A DNA stretch of 64,000 nt from Candidatus Opimibacter skivensis (GTDB taxonomy: Bacteria > Bacteroidota > Bacteroidia > Chitinophagales > Saprospiraceae): positions 530,157-594,156 of the forward strand of contig JADKGY010000008.1 in assembly GCA_016722045.1 (NCBI GenBank). Reading direction: 5' to 3'. Below the pieces are notes generated by a model that searched no databases, had not been told where the DNA came from, and saw only the letters and a program-made list of their open reading frames with translations. A program made the translations under genes and the position numbers. Below are positions 10,201-19,776 of this stretch, piece after piece (the stretch's first letter is position 1; every line of letters begins with the position of its first letter).

Positions 10201-12388
10201 ACTATTTGATGATGCCTGCAGCCTGATCGGTGTAAGTCACGAAGACAGGCGCTTTAATTTTGCAGATAGTGCATGTTATAAGGTGCTCAGAGACTGGAAG
10301 GTGATCGACTGGTGCCAGTTTAATGCGAATACAGGAGCCGGATTATGGACATACACCCAGGTCATCAAAGTGTTCGATGGGATATCACCGGATTTTGTCA
10401 ATTGTCCATCAAGTCCTGTGACCTTGTGTACAGATAACCCGGGAATCAGGATACCGGCCAATAATCAGATATTCCTGGGAGAGAATAATCCGAATGCATC
10501 AAGTTGCAGTGTACATGTGACGATGAGCCAACGGATCCATGAGGATTGTAGTGAGATGATATTCTATGATGTGAAAATCTATCCGTTCAATGGAGCATCA
10601 TTCATACAAATCAAACCCACGACATCAACCACGCTGAATGCAAATCATGAAGTGGATATCAGCTTTGATACGGAGCAGAGTACAATACCATCGATACAAC
10701 AAAATGGATTACCATACAACAGTCCGTTATGCGGAGATTACCACCGTGTGGTATGGAGTGTCACAGATGGATGTGGCAATGCAAGCTCATGTGATTATTT
10801 ATTCAGGCTTATAGATTGTAAAGATCCGACACCAGTATTGATCAACGGATTGAGCACAGCGGTGATGGGGCCACAGGGCACGGTGACGGTATCGGCTTCA
10901 TCCTTCAATGCATCGAGCAATGATGACTGTACACCGGGAGATGAATTGTTATTCAGTTTCAGCGGAACAAGTTATCAACCGACGTTTACGTATACATGTG
11001 CAAATGTGCCTCATATAGGAGTGCCGTTTAATGTAACGATATGGGTAGGAGATGGAGGATCGGATCAGAACTGCAATGGACAGATCGAATGGAGTGAGCG
11101 GAACAAATCATTAGCCGTCGCGACACTAGTGGTGACAGATCCAAATCATGTGTGTGGACAATTGCAAAGTATGTTGTCGGGAGATATTCTGACGGATCAC
11201 CATGATGCGGTAGAGAAGGTTATCGTCAATCTGACAAGTCCTCAGCAGTTGTTTCCGGCGTATACCACATCAAACGATGGGAAATTTATATTCTCGGAGT
11301 TACCGGAAGGATTGGATTATACGATTACGCCGGCACGTAATGATGATTACAAGAACGGTGTTAGCACGCTGGATCTTGTAGCGATACAGAAACATCTGCT
11401 TGGAAAGGAAATATTCACAAGTCCATACCAGTACATCGCTGCAGATGCGAACAACAGCGGTAATGTCAGTGCGGTTGATCTTCTCGAATTGAGGAAGCTG
11501 ATCCTGGGTATCACTTCAGCTTTACCGAATAGTGACAGTTGGAGATTTATGGATGAGCATACGGTATTTCCGGATCCGGCAAATCCATGGTTGTTCAATG
11601 AGAATTTATACATCCAGCATTGGCAGGGTGAGGGGACACAAAATAATTTCATCGCGGTGAAGATCGGAGACATCAATAACTCGGTAAAAGCAAATGCACT
11701 TCAACTAAAACCGCGAGAAGCAAGAAGAATACTTGACATCAATGCAGAGACGAAGGAAGTAGCAAAGGCGGGAGAAGTGATCGAAGTGAAAATGACCATA
11801 CCTGAAATCATAAGTGGATTCCAGTGGACATTGGAGACAGACGGGATGGAGTATGTGGGTGTGAACAGCGGAGATATTCAGATTGATGACAGTAATGTGG
11901 GACTACTGGGCAATGGAATCACGACGATGAGTTGGAATGGGGATGTACTCAGTGATGGGGGATACAAGAATGAAGAGAGCATCATCATGAGATGGAGAGT
12001 CACGGTGGCCGGGAAGATCAGTAACCGGATAAGATTGACCAGCCTGGTGACACCGGCGGAGAGTTACACACCATCGGGAGAGATACTGGATGTGAAACTG
12101 AGCTATGTGAATGGTGAGTCGACACCGGACTTCAATCTGTATCAGAACAAGCCGAATCCATGGAATGGCCAGACAACGATCGGGTTTGATCTGCCTGAGG
12201 ATGGGGTGGCCCGTCTTACGATCTATGATGTCACAGGCCAGATAGTAGCGAGCTTTGAGAGGGAATTTAAGGCAGGCTATAATACGGTAGTCCTGACAGA
12301 AAAAGATATCCGATCATCAGGAGTGCTGTATTATCGACTGGAAAGCGGAAGGAATTCAGCAAGCAGGAAAATGGTACTGATTCGATAA
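7262..12388 (+). CDS. Ice-binding (DUF3494-type) domain protein with T9SS sorting domain
   Basis: Residues 1-24 form a signal peptide (basic start, hydrophobic core, end NVNFGQ). Residues about 26-226 are an ice-binding/antifreeze (DUF3494, Ice_binding family) domain: it opens with LGTASGFALFTAVGAFSNIG, has the TGDVGTN motif, and ends with the VYWQVNGAFSLG, FRGTLLVNG and GRGLSRAGAIGLHNN signatures. This fold is a beta-solenoid that binds ice planes in cold-adapted microbes. A PKD-like domain follows (about 7950-8200), then the 3.9 kb module shared with the preceding gene: HYR-like modules, dockerin-like motif (about 11340-11520), cohesin-like domain and a T9SS type A tail. The start is chosen for the signal peptide and the A-rich leader. 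The protein is likely exported, then displayed or released by T9SS. Ice or surface attachment is inferred from the family; the beta-solenoid might bind another ligand. Confidence 0.92.
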   Translation: MKSIFINAITASILLLLPNVNFGQTPDLGTASGFALFTAVGAFSNIGAATIVTGDVGTNAGAFSAFPPGTLIGQEHVVDPVSATAATDVDIAYMYLDQLTCDSVIGVTLGNNQILPPHIYCIGAATTLNADLILDGKGDPNALFIFEIDGALSTSTHANVILMNSASLCNVYWQVNGAFSLGDSSVFRGTLLVNGAINLLEGSSLLGRGLSRAGAIGLHNNIVTLGAQPVAPVISSTAATVVCAGDTVTYFVNNFNQSFTYDWVLQGGGTIIENTDSTITIVWQTQPGGPFTISVTVIGGCASSTATYTVYVHGIGALACIDNINISIDNECGTVVNSGMILTGELAGDTSYKVVIIDLDGHIIPGNMFTWKDVGKTFKVSVQSRCNGQSCWAYVTVEDKLAPRINCICPPDNENRFCTITCRDVEQILAGNIPEKLHPEVIDNCGGATLKIINTVLDFNYCTNGTIQITWEATDKSGNSSTCLQIFRIIPLTLQTLTFPPEYLGVCHGSSDPSVTGYPQVDGIDLDLPAGVCNLSVTYKDLLIQLCGGGTKIIRTWTVRDWCTGDVSVYSQTIWLADHEGPVLTCSGDITVSTDLWNCYATVIIPKPRAIDSCSKVTTYQFFSHDGTVTTVGNNTILNGLIEGIHAVKWIVTDECGNTSECVFNITVVDEVPPVVSCQGHTIVSLTSERSNGITLVPATVFNDQSFDNCGPVSFRARRMDSCIDFDWTTGGACVDEIPGGNPPVNGKDRGTDRSTCVPFGCCDVGSGPIMVELEVTDGSGNVNYCMVEVLVQDKLAPTIQCPPDITISCDYLADIHEGIFKDIEGNKNGSLDEDPLSGLFGNVYDAFSHTQGERKSIIINDPHNTDYPQPHTWGIDGWAQDNCEVDLQVTVIEIDDCTGASFPFHTPKNARKLIERRFRAFDGVTAGTCIQLIWVVDFHPFNITDTTCLNANANDGVIWPCDVLLNTCPSDLTGTGEPVLFDDACSLIGVSHEDRRFNFADSACYKVLRDWKVIDWCQFNANTGAGLWTYTQVIKVFDGISPDFVNCPSSPVTLCTDNPGIRIPANNQIFLGENNPNASSCSVHVTMSQRIHEDCSEMIFYDVKIYPFNGASFIQIKPTTSTTLNANHEVDISFDTEQSTIPSIQQNGLPYNSPLCGDYHRVVWSVTDGCGNASSCDYLFRLIDCKDPTPVLINGLSTAVMGPQGTVTVSASSFNASSNDDCTPGDELLFSFSGTSYQPTFTYTCANVPHIGVPFNVTIWVGDGGSDQNCNGQIEWSERNKSLAVATLVVTDPNHVCGQLQSMLSGDILTDHHDAVEKVIVNLTSPQQLFPAYTTSNDGKFIFSELPEGLDYTITPARNDDYKNGVSTLDLVAIQKHLLGKEIFTSPYQYIAADANNSGNVSAVDLLELRKLILGITSALPNSDSWRFMDEHTVFPDPANPWLFNENLYIQHWQGEGTQNNFIAVKIGDINNSVKANALQLKPREARRILDINAETKEVAKAGEVIEVKMTIPEIISGFQWTLETDGMEYVGVNSGDIQIDDSNVGLLGNGITTMSWNGDVLSDGGYKNEESIIMRWRVTVAGKISNRIRLTSLVTPAESYTPSGEILDVKLSYVNGESTPDFNLYQNKPNPWNGQTTIGFDLPEDGVARLTIYDVTGQIVASFEREFKAGYNTVVLTEKDIRSSGVLYYRLESGRNSASRKMVLIR
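8482..12388 (+). repeat. 3.9 kb near-identical C-terminal module, copy B
   Basis: This is the partner of 2641-6547, in direct orientation with constant offset 5841. It encodes the same HYR-like, dockerin-like, cohesin-like and T9SS sorting modules. Differences are a mix of silent and replacement changes, concentrated in the dockerin-like region and in parts of the following domain. Confidence 0.93.
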
Positions 12389-12410
12389 ATAGCTTCTTAA
12401 AGAATAAAAA

Positions 12411-12449
12411 TAAAGCCACTGTCGGGAAAACGGCAGTGGCTTTAGTTTT
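12411..12449 (+). terminator. Intrinsic terminator after ice-binding gene
   Basis: The stem taaagccactg..cagtggcttta extends inward by tcg/cgg (one G-U pair) around the loop ggaaaa. It is followed by gttttt and lies 22 bases after the stop codon. Confidence 0.85.
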
Positions 12450-12675
12450 TGTCTAAACAAGCGCAATCAAGGCCAGAATTTGATCATCTGATTCTCTTTT
12501 TGGTCTTATTTTATGCCTAAATGCCACATACCCTGACGAACAGGATAAAAATAGCCTTGAGCGGGGTTGAAAGTATAGCCTCACTATTTGAAAAATGGAT
12601 TATTTTCGTCATCTTGATTTTTATACATTCGCTTCCTTTCCTGTTGTAAAAATCCCCATAAAAAGACCTTCCAGA

Positions 12676-15600
12676 ATGAACTCTATTTCTACGTTTTTTT
12701 TCTATCCGTGCCGTTCTAAATCTTTGATTGGCTTCATTTTATTTCTGGGTCTTTTATTATTCACATTGAGGGTAGAAAGTCAGACTGTTCTTGAGCCCGG
12801 GGAGATCATGTTCACAGGATATGCTTCGGATCCGGCTGCCGGACCGACTGCTCCTTTCGGTGCATTTTCAATAGTTCTACTTACAAATGTTACAAGTGGA
12901 ACTGTGATCTATTTTACGGACAGGGGATGGAGTAATTCAACCGGTTTCAGGGTGGACAACACTACAGAAGGCACGATCAGCTTTACTTTCACGGCTAACT
13001 TTTTCTGTGGAGATGAAATCATATTCTCTGACAATGATGGTGCTAATGATTGGGAGGCGAAAGATGATATGGGCAATGTAATAGGTACAATTGCCATATT
13101 GGCCAGTGGCGATCCCGATGGAATGGAATTGGGTACAACAGGAGATCAGATCATCATCTATCAATTACCTGAACCAAACGATTCAACTCAGAACACATTT
13201 GTAGCGATGATACAGATGGATAATGGGTATACAAATCCTTTAAATACGGATGATGAATCTCAAATACCTGCCGGTTTAACAGCAAATGATGTTGTCAGAT
13301 TTAATGCTGAGTTTGATGATGCAAAATATGATTGTACACCAAACGGAGGGCAACCACAGGGCATGCAGGCTGCAATTTCAAATGATGATGGTATGGGAGG
13401 GTTAAAAGCAGATGCAACTAATAATTGGGCTGAATCAAATACTGTCATTTCGCTAAACTCACCACTTTGCAATTTTTGTTGTGGTTTAGGCGCACCTCCT
13501 TTGGCAGCGCCTAGCGAAGTCATACCCAGCCAGGTTTTTACAATCCAGATAACAGGCACATTGACACCTGGTATTTCATGGGAGCTTTACACCGCAGGAT
13601 GTGGTAGTGGATCACCTCTTCAAACCACGATGACAAATTCTTTTACTGTAACCGCTCCTGCTTCTACCGGCAATGTTACTTACTATGTGAGGCCGTCATC
13701 AGATCCTTTATGTACAAATTCATGTAGTACGATTACGGTATGTGTTGCTTCAAGTCTGACTTCATTATGCACAAATTGCTCGGCGAATATGACCACATGT
13801 GGTGATTGTTTTCTCCCTGCACCTGCAGCTAACCCAGTTCTTGATTCTGGATGTTATGCACTCAAACTCATTTTCATTTTAGATGAGTCCGGATCCATTT
13901 CTGGCAATCAAACCGATGTTAAAAATGGTGTACTTGCATTTCTCAATGCATTAAATGGACAAAATGCTCAGGCTGCATTGATTGAGTTTTCAACCACAGC
14001 TACATTAGTAAATGATTATACGACCATAAATAACACTTACATAACTAATATCACAAATTACTTTACTGGTACGCCATACAACGGTCAAACATATTCTCCG
14101 GGGGGTGGTACCAACTGGCATGATGCTATGATCAAAGCAGATGCACTGTCTCTTTCAGATTTGGTTTTGTTTTTTACAGATGGAGAACCAACAGTTTATT
14201 CTCCTACCAGTAACACAACCAGTGATTGCGGTAATGGAGGATCAACTCAACCACCCGAAATTGTCAACCCTGTCAAGATCGCCAATAAGATGAAAGGCGA
14301 AGGAACACATATGTTTATGCTTGGTGTTGGAACCGGTATCAATTCTTTGAATCTTCAAAGAATGAGCGGATTCACTGCATATCAGAAAGGCCTGAATACA
14401 ATGGGTACATCGGATTATTCAATTGGTAATTTTGCCAGCCTTGCCACAGACCTTCAGCATTTTGTGCTTGAGCTTTGCCGAAGCACAATGATACTTATAA
14501 AAGATGTCCTTGGCCCTATTTGTAACGGAATGGTACAGTTCAGATTCAGAGTGATTAATACCGGAGTGCAGAGTAGTATAACAAGTGTATTCGTGCAGGA
14601 TACATTTCCAGCTGGTTATTCTAACATCACCTATACAGGCCCTAGTATAAAATATTGTAGTGGAGCAGGCTGCATACCTCCTGTGCCCACGAATACATTT
14701 ATTTGGGTTCCATTCTCAGTAGATCCCGGTGATACCGCAACACTCATCCTTACAGTTGATGTCACTCCCGGCAATTATTCAACAGGACCCTATACAAATA
14801 TTGCTTGGGCCTTTGCTGAAAATGCTGATGCGGCCAGTGACACCTTCCCTGGTAATCTTTTGACAGTAGATGCCCCACCGACTATAATATGTCCGGTGAA
14901 TGTGACAATACAATGTTCTGCAAGCACACTTCCGGCCAACACAGGTATGGCTTCCGGTTTAGATCCTGATGGGCCACTTCCCACAATCACCTATACAGAC
15001 GTGACTACCAACGGATCCTGCCCCCAGGCAAATATCATAACACGAACATGGAAAGCAACAGATGTCTGCGGTAATTTTGTAACATGTAACCAGGTCATCA
15101 ATCTGATCGATACAACACCTCCTTCAGTAGGATGTCCATCAAATGTGACAGTGGATTGCGCATCGAGTACATTACCTGCCACTACAGGTACTGCAAATCC
15201 AATAGACCTTTGTGATCCGAGTCCTACTTTAACGTATACAGATGTCATCGTACCTGGCGCATGTCCTGCAAAATATACGGTGAAAAGAACATGGTCAGCA
15301 ACTGATCATTGTGGAAATAGCAACACATGTCTGCAGACAATCATTGTGACTGACAACACACCACCACAATTCACATGTGAAGACAAAATAATTTTGTGTT
15401 CAGAAAGTATTTTACCGAGCAATCCAAGTTTGGGAACTCCGGTGGCCACCAATAATTGCGGTGGCACAAGTGTAGCAACATACACAGATTTATTTGTGTA
15501 CTCGCCCACACCTCCAATATGCAGCCTTGTTCGCACCTGGACAATAACAGATAATTGTGGAAACAGCGCTACATGCAATCAGCTGATTGTCATCAAAGAC

Positions 15601-18600
15601 CAAAGTATACCCGTTATTTTTTGCCCGGTAAGTGTCACTATCGCCTGCACGACGAGCACGCTTCCAGGAAGCACAGGTTCTGCTACTGCTACTGACAATT
15701 GTTCTATATCACCCGGCATCTCGTATACAGATGCTATCACAGTTACACCTACCTGCCCTCAGGACTATAGTATCGCACGTACCTGGAAAGCGACAGATGA
15801 ATGTGGTAACACAGCCTATTGCACACAGAGTATAACCGTAATGGATAATGTTGTGCCTACGATCACTTGTCCGGTCAATGTGACGATTGCCTGTTCAGTC
15901 AGTACTTTGCCTGCCAGTACCGGCACTCCCACAGCGACAGATAATTGTTCTACCATAGCAATCACTTCTACAGATGTAGTGGTCACCGGACCTTGCCCTC
16001 AGGAAAAAATTATCACACGTAAATGGATGGTTCAGGATGCCTGTGGTAACTCAAGTACCTGCAATCAAATCATCACCGTACATGATACTTCACCACCATC
16101 TATGTCGTGTCCGGCCAATGTGACTATACAATGTACGGCCAGTACTTTGCCTGCCGCTACCGGCTCGGCTACAGCCACAGACAATTGTTCAACGTTTAGC
16201 ATTACATCTACAGATGTGATTGTCATCGGAAGCTGCCCGCAGCAAAAAACAATAACACGTACATGGAATGCAACGGATGCATGCGGGAATGTCAGTACAT
16301 GCAATCAAACCATCAGCGTAGTGGATACCTCACCTCCTTCGGTGACATGCCCTGTCAATGTGACGATTGATTGTACAGCAAGCACTTTGCCGGCCAACAC
16401 CGGAACTGCATCTGCGACCGACAATTGCTCCACATTCGGTATCACATCCACTGATGTCATCGTCACCGGAATTTGTCCACAGGAGAAGACCATCACGCGG
16501 ACATGGAAAGCTACAGACGCGTGTGGAAATTTCAGTACATGCAATCAAACTATAACCATACATGACAGCACACCACCTGCGATAACCTGCCCTGCAAATA
16601 AAACTATTGAATGCACGGCCAGCACATTGCCTGCCAATACAGGGACATCGACAGCTACAGATAATTGTTCAACATTTGCAATAACGTTTACAGATGTGAC
16701 AGTGGCCGGAGGCTGCCTGCAAGAGCGAATCATCACTCGTACATGGAAAGCAACAGATGCATGTAATAATTTCAGTACATGCATGCAGACCATCACTGTT
16801 GATGACAGTACGGCACCTTCCGTGACTTGTCCTGTTAACATCACTATTGAGTGTACGTCCAGCACATTACCAGCCACTACAGGTACTGCAACTGCCACCG
16901 ACAATTGTTCTACAATCTCCATCACATCCACTGATGTTATTCTTCCGGGAGATTGCCCTCAGGAAATAACAATTGTACGTAACTGGAAAGCAACGGATGC
17001 GTGCGGAAATACAAGTTCATGCAATCAAACGATCACAGTCGATGACAGCACTCATCCTTTGATGACATGTCCAATAAATGTGACGATTGAATGTACGGCC
17101 AGCACACTGCCTGCGAATACAGGTTCTGCAACCGCCACGGATAATTGCTCCACATTTGCGATTACATCTACGGATATTGTTACTCCCGGTGCTTGTCCAC
17201 AGGAAAAAACGATTACGAGAACATGGAAAACTACAGATGCTTGTGGCAATTCATCGACATGTATTCAAACCATTTTTGTTGATGACAGCACACCACCTCT
17301 GATAAGTTGTCCCGCAGATATAACAGTACAATGTATCTCGAGCACCTTGCCCGCGCAGACAGGAAGTGCTACTTCGACAGACAACTGTGATGTTGCTCCC
17401 GTAGTTATCTATAATGATGTGACGATGAGTGGCCCTACATCACATGGCTACAACATCGTCAGGACATGGACAGGTACAGATGCTTGTGGCAACAGCAGCA
17501 CATGTATTCAGCATGTGACAGTAGAAAATCCACTTGATCCTTCAATAACCGGATCACCTACTGATACTATATGTTCAGGTGATTCAGAGGTGTTTCAGGC
17601 ACAAAATCAGGGCTTAGGTAATGTTACTTACCAATGGAATTTCGGTTCTGGAGCATCTCCCCCTACTGCTACAGGAATAGGGCCACATACCGTGACGTAT
17701 ACGTACAACCCTACGAATGGCACAGTCGGCGCATGGGTATTGTTGACCGTAAGTTTTCCGGGATGTGCATCGGTGACGGATACAGTTTCAAATATTCATG
17801 TCAATCCACTACCGAATACGTCGATCATGGCAGCTACGGATCCTTTATGTTACTTCAGGTTCAGGACATTCAAACCTGTTGCTCCGCAGGTGCCTGGGTA
17901 TTACTATCATTGGGATTTCGGAAGTGGGGCAAGCCTTCCGCCTACAACGGGGTATGGACCTTATAATGTCAAATATTCTACCATAGGTGTTAAAACAGTT
18001 CAGCTTATTGTTTTTGCTAATGATCCGGGAGCTTCATGTGGAGATACATCAACGATATCTTTCAATGTTATCACTTGTTTAGGTAGCGTAACGGGTAAAG
18101 TAATAGATACGCTCAATGCCGGTATCCAAAGCGTCAACGTCAGACTCTTTGTAGATAATAATTTCGATGGACTTCCTGATCCAAATATGGGTTCTGTAAA
18201 GAGTGTAAATACAGTATCCTCCGGCGTTTTCTCGATGACAAGTGTTATCCCTGGTCAATATGTTATTGTCCAGACACAACCGGTAGGCTATGTTTCAAAG
18301 AGCGATATAGACATTACGAATGATATGGATTCGGTGGTGAATATCAATTTGAATGACAACATTATTCCTGCCTCAATTGAGCCACAGGAAAATGATGCAG
18401 ATAATATATTCACAGAGAAAAAAGTGGATGGAATAGTGAATGGATATGTATTCACAGACCTGGATAATGATCTGATTGTTGACAATGGCGAAGGCCTTGC
18501 AGGCGTGACCATCACACTCTATAATGATGTTAACCACAATGGCATACCCGTGGCAGGAAATGTCCTCAGTACTAAGCAAACATCAATTCTGGGTTATTAT

Positions 18601-19233
18601 GAATTTGGTAACCTGCCGAATGGGGATTATATCCTGGTTGAAACTGAACCTATCGGTTATATTTCAGCTATGGATATTGATGTCACAGATGATAATGATG
18701 TAGTCCCGAACACAAACATGACTAACGACATAATACCTTTCACGATAACGCTTGCAGAAACAGATGCGGATAACTATTTTACTGAGATCCAGGTCTGTGG
18801 ACAGATGGTCACCAATACAAATGATAACGGACCGGGATCGCTCAGGTATGTTCTTGATTGTGCTGACCCCGGCGACACTATTTTGTTTGCCCCATCACTA
18901 CAAAATCAAACTATCCATCTGAATACAACAAGAATTGAAATCAACAGGAATATTTACATCTATTCTAATCTGACACCCAGAATCAAGATAAAATCAGATA
19001 TTTCAGGAGCATTCCTTATTGATGCCGGGTTTACAGCTGAATTTAAAAATATCGATTTCATCAGTGGATTAAGCGGGAATCCCGGTGCAGCATTTGAAAA
19101 CAATGGTCACTTGATTTTGTGGGATGCAACTATAACCAAAAATGCATTGCTGCTGCCCAATAATCCATTGATCTTCAATACAGTTGCTGCTATGATGACA
19201 ATTAAAGGAGGTATTATGATTGACAATCAATGA
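12676..19233 (+). CDS. vWA-domain, HYR-repeat, SdrD-B-like secreted surface protein
   Basis: The start at 12676 gives a standard signal peptide (MNSISTFFF, then a hydrophobic core, end RVESQ); an in-frame upstream ATG at 12595 would add 27 unneeded residues. Order: an uncharacterised beta domain opening GEIMFTGYASDP (12800-13480); an Ig-like segment (13490-13760); a von Willebrand A domain (13860-14490) with MIDAS residues D403-S405-S407 in DESGS, T479 in GGGTNW and D502 in TDGEP; a DUF11-like domain (14490-14860); 11 HYR-like repeats (14871-17530); two PKD-like domains (17545-18070); two SdrD-B-like domains (18085-18790); and a C-terminal segment opening NTNDNGPGSLRYVLD that looks like the first turns of a parallel beta-helix. 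An intact MIDAS suggests metal-dependent ligand binding. No T9SS tail is visible, unlike the two upstream genes. The export route and any adhesin role are inference. Confidence 0.88.
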   Translation: MNSISTFFFYPCRSKSLIGFILFLGLLLFTLRVESQTVLEPGEIMFTGYASDPAAGPTAPFGAFSIVLLTNVTSGTVIYFTDRGWSNSTGFRVDNTTEGTISFTFTANFFCGDEIIFSDNDGANDWEAKDDMGNVIGTIAILASGDPDGMELGTTGDQIIIYQLPEPNDSTQNTFVAMIQMDNGYTNPLNTDDESQIPAGLTANDVVRFNAEFDDAKYDCTPNGGQPQGMQAAISNDDGMGGLKADATNNWAESNTVISLNSPLCNFCCGLGAPPLAAPSEVIPSQVFTIQITGTLTPGISWELYTAGCGSGSPLQTTMTNSFTVTAPASTGNVTYYVRPSSDPLCTNSCSTITVCVASSLTSLCTNCSANMTTCGDCFLPAPAANPVLDSGCYALKLIFILDESGSISGNQTDVKNGVLAFLNALNGQNAQAALIEFSTTATLVNDYTTINNTYITNITNYFTGTPYNGQTYSPGGGTNWHDAMIKADALSLSDLVLFFTDGEPTVYSPTSNTTSDCGNGGSTQPPEIVNPVKIANKMKGEGTHMFMLGVGTGINSLNLQRMSGFTAYQKGLNTMGTSDYSIGNFASLATDLQHFVLELCRSTMILIKDVLGPICNGMVQFRFRVINTGVQSSITSVFVQDTFPAGYSNITYTGPSIKYCSGAGCIPPVPTNTFIWVPFSVDPGDTATLILTVDVTPGNYSTGPYTNIAWAFAENADAASDTFPGNLLTVDAPPTIICPVNVTIQCSASTLPANTGMASGLDPDGPLPTITYTDVTTNGSCPQANIITRTWKATDVCGNFVTCNQVINLIDTTPPSVGCPSNVTVDCASSTLPATTGTANPIDLCDPSPTLTYTDVIVPGACPAKYTVKRTWSATDHCGNSNTCLQTIIVTDNTPPQFTCEDKIILCSESILPSNPSLGTPVATNNCGGTSVATYTDLFVYSPTPPICSLVRTWTITDNCGNSATCNQLIVIKDQSIPVIFCPVSVTIACTTSTLPGSTGSATATDNCSISPGISYTDAITVTPTCPQDYSIARTWKATDECGNTAYCTQSITVMDNVVPTITCPVNVTIACSVSTLPASTGTPTATDNCSTIAITSTDVVVTGPCPQEKIITRKWMVQDACGNSSTCNQIITVHDTSPPSMSCPANVTIQCTASTLPAATGSATATDNCSTFSITSTDVIVIGSCPQQKTITRTWNATDACGNVSTCNQTISVVDTSPPSVTCPVNVTIDCTASTLPANTGTASATDNCSTFGITSTDVIVTGICPQEKTITRTWKATDACGNFSTCNQTITIHDSTPPAITCPANKTIECTASTLPANTGTSTATDNCSTFAITFTDVTVAGGCLQERIITRTWKATDACNNFSTCMQTITVDDSTAPSVTCPVNITIECTSSTLPATTGTATATDNCSTISITSTDVILPGDCPQEITIVRNWKATDACGNTSSCNQTITVDDSTHPLMTCPINVTIECTASTLPANTGSATATDNCSTFAITSTDIVTPGACPQEKTITRTWKTTDACGNSSTCIQTIFVDDSTPPLISCPADITVQCISSTLPAQTGSATSTDNCDVAPVVIYNDVTMSGPTSHGYNIVRTWTGTDACGNSSTCIQHVTVENPLDPSITGSPTDTICSGDSEVFQAQNQGLGNVTYQWNFGSGASPPTATGIGPHTVTYTYNPTNGTVGAWVLLTVSFPGCASVTDTVSNIHVNPLPNTSIMAATDPLCYFRFRTFKPVAPQVPGYYYHWDFGSGASLPPTTGYGPYNVKYSTIGVKTVQLIVFANDPGASCGDTSTISFNVITCLGSVTGKVIDTLNAGIQSVNVRLFVDNNFDGLPDPNMGSVKSVNTVSSGVFSMTSVIPGQYVIVQTQPVGYVSKSDIDITNDMDSVVNINLNDNIIPASIEPQENDADNIFTEKKVDGIVNGYVFTDLDNDLIVDNGEGLAGVTITLYNDVNHNGIPVAGNVLSTKQTSILGYYEFGNLPNGDYILVETEPIGYISAMDIDVTDDNDVVPNTNMTNDIIPFTITLAETDADNYFTEIQVCGQMVTNTNDNGPGSLRYVLDCADPGDTILFAPSLQNQTIHLNTTRIEINRNIYIYSNLTPRIKIKSDISGAFLIDAGFTAEFKNIDFISGLSGNPGAAFENNGHLILWDATITKNALLLPNNPLIFNTVAAMMTIKGGIMIDNQ
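14871..17530 (+). repeat. Eleven HYR-like tandem repeats (~241 bp unit)
   Basis: Eleven units begin CPxNVTIxC(T/S)ASTLPA and end TRTWKATDACGNxSTCNQTI. The third unit (opening FTCEDKIILC) and the last are the most diverged. The unit family differs from that of gene 1 by its STLPA motif, and the same STLPA type recurs at 25600-26085 in the giant gene. Confidence 0.88.
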
Positions 19234-19260
19234 TAACTTTGAACCGAAAATATTTCTTTG

Positions 19261-19298
19261 AAAAAAAAATGACGGTCATGTGACCGTCATTTTTTTTT
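19261..19298. terminator. Bidirectional intrinsic terminator between convergent genes
   Basis: This is a perfect palindrome: nine A, the stem tgacggtca, two loop bases, tgaccgtca, then nine T. Each strand reads a hairpin followed by a T-run, so it can end the vWA gene on the plus strand and the lipoprotein gene on the minus strand. Confidence 0.93.
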
Positions 19299-19330
19299 AA
19301 ACGTTGAATTAAATCAGGCAGTAAGAAATC

Positions 19331-19642
19331 TTAGCACTGAAGAGCATCAAGTGATGCCCTCTCATCATCAATTGCTTGCTGTAAACCTGCTGATTGTTCG
19401 GACGGAACACAGCCCTTATGATCTTCAAGAGCATTCAGATAATTCTGAACTGCCGCCTTATAGGCATTACAATTTGCAGTAGTAGGATCGTTGCCGTAGG
19501 TCGCTGCAGCAGTTGATAGAGCATTCAGTTCGCTCTGAACTTCTGTTGCCCAATTACATGTAACAGGATCTTTTTTGCATGAGCTGACAAATGGAATAGA
19601 CATAATGCATATTCCTGCAATGATTTTTTGAAATGTATTCAT
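19331..19642 (-). CDS. Small cysteine-containing lipoprotein of unknown function
   Basis: The protein has 103 residues. It opens with a basic-hydrophobic signal and the lipobox FVSSC, so Cys22 should be lipidated after signal peptidase II cleavage. The following KKD is acceptable for outer-membrane sorting. The mature part (~81 residues) is predicted mostly helical from its Ala/Leu/Gln/Glu pattern and has four further cysteines (in VTCNW, TANCN, KGCVP and at the C-terminus), enough for two disulfides. I do not recognise the family. It lies downstream of gpmI on the same strand, 134 bases away, and ends at the bidirectional terminator, so it may be transcribed alone or by read-through. Its size and simple composition contrast with the giant neighbours. 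Confidence 0.8.
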   Translation of the reverse strand: MNTFQKIIAGICIMSIPFVSSCKKDPVTCNWATEVQSELNALSTAAATYGNDPTTANCNAYKAAVQNYLNALEDHKGCVPSEQSAGLQQAIDDERASLDALQC

Positions 19643-19715
19643 GATGTTTATGTTTTAGTGATGTAAGATAGGGCTATAAAACTAAAAAAGAGCTCACTTT
19701 TATCTGAATAGAACT

Positions 19716-19737
19716 AAAGTTATTTGGAAATAACTTT
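19716..19737 (-). terminator. Weak hairpin between gpmI and lipoprotein gene
   Basis: A 9-bp inverted repeat aaagttatt / aataacttt with a four-base loop lies in the 134-base gap downstream of gpmI. There is no convincing T-run on the minus strand, so termination here may be partial or absent. Confidence 0.3.
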
Positions 19738-19776
19738 GATAAAATGAAGTGAATTCAAAGTCTAAATAACAGTGAT

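Noticed and set aside
16367..17302. Short overlapping frames on both strands within the HYR repeats of the vWA gene
   Set aside because: They are periodic shadows of the repeat units in other frames.
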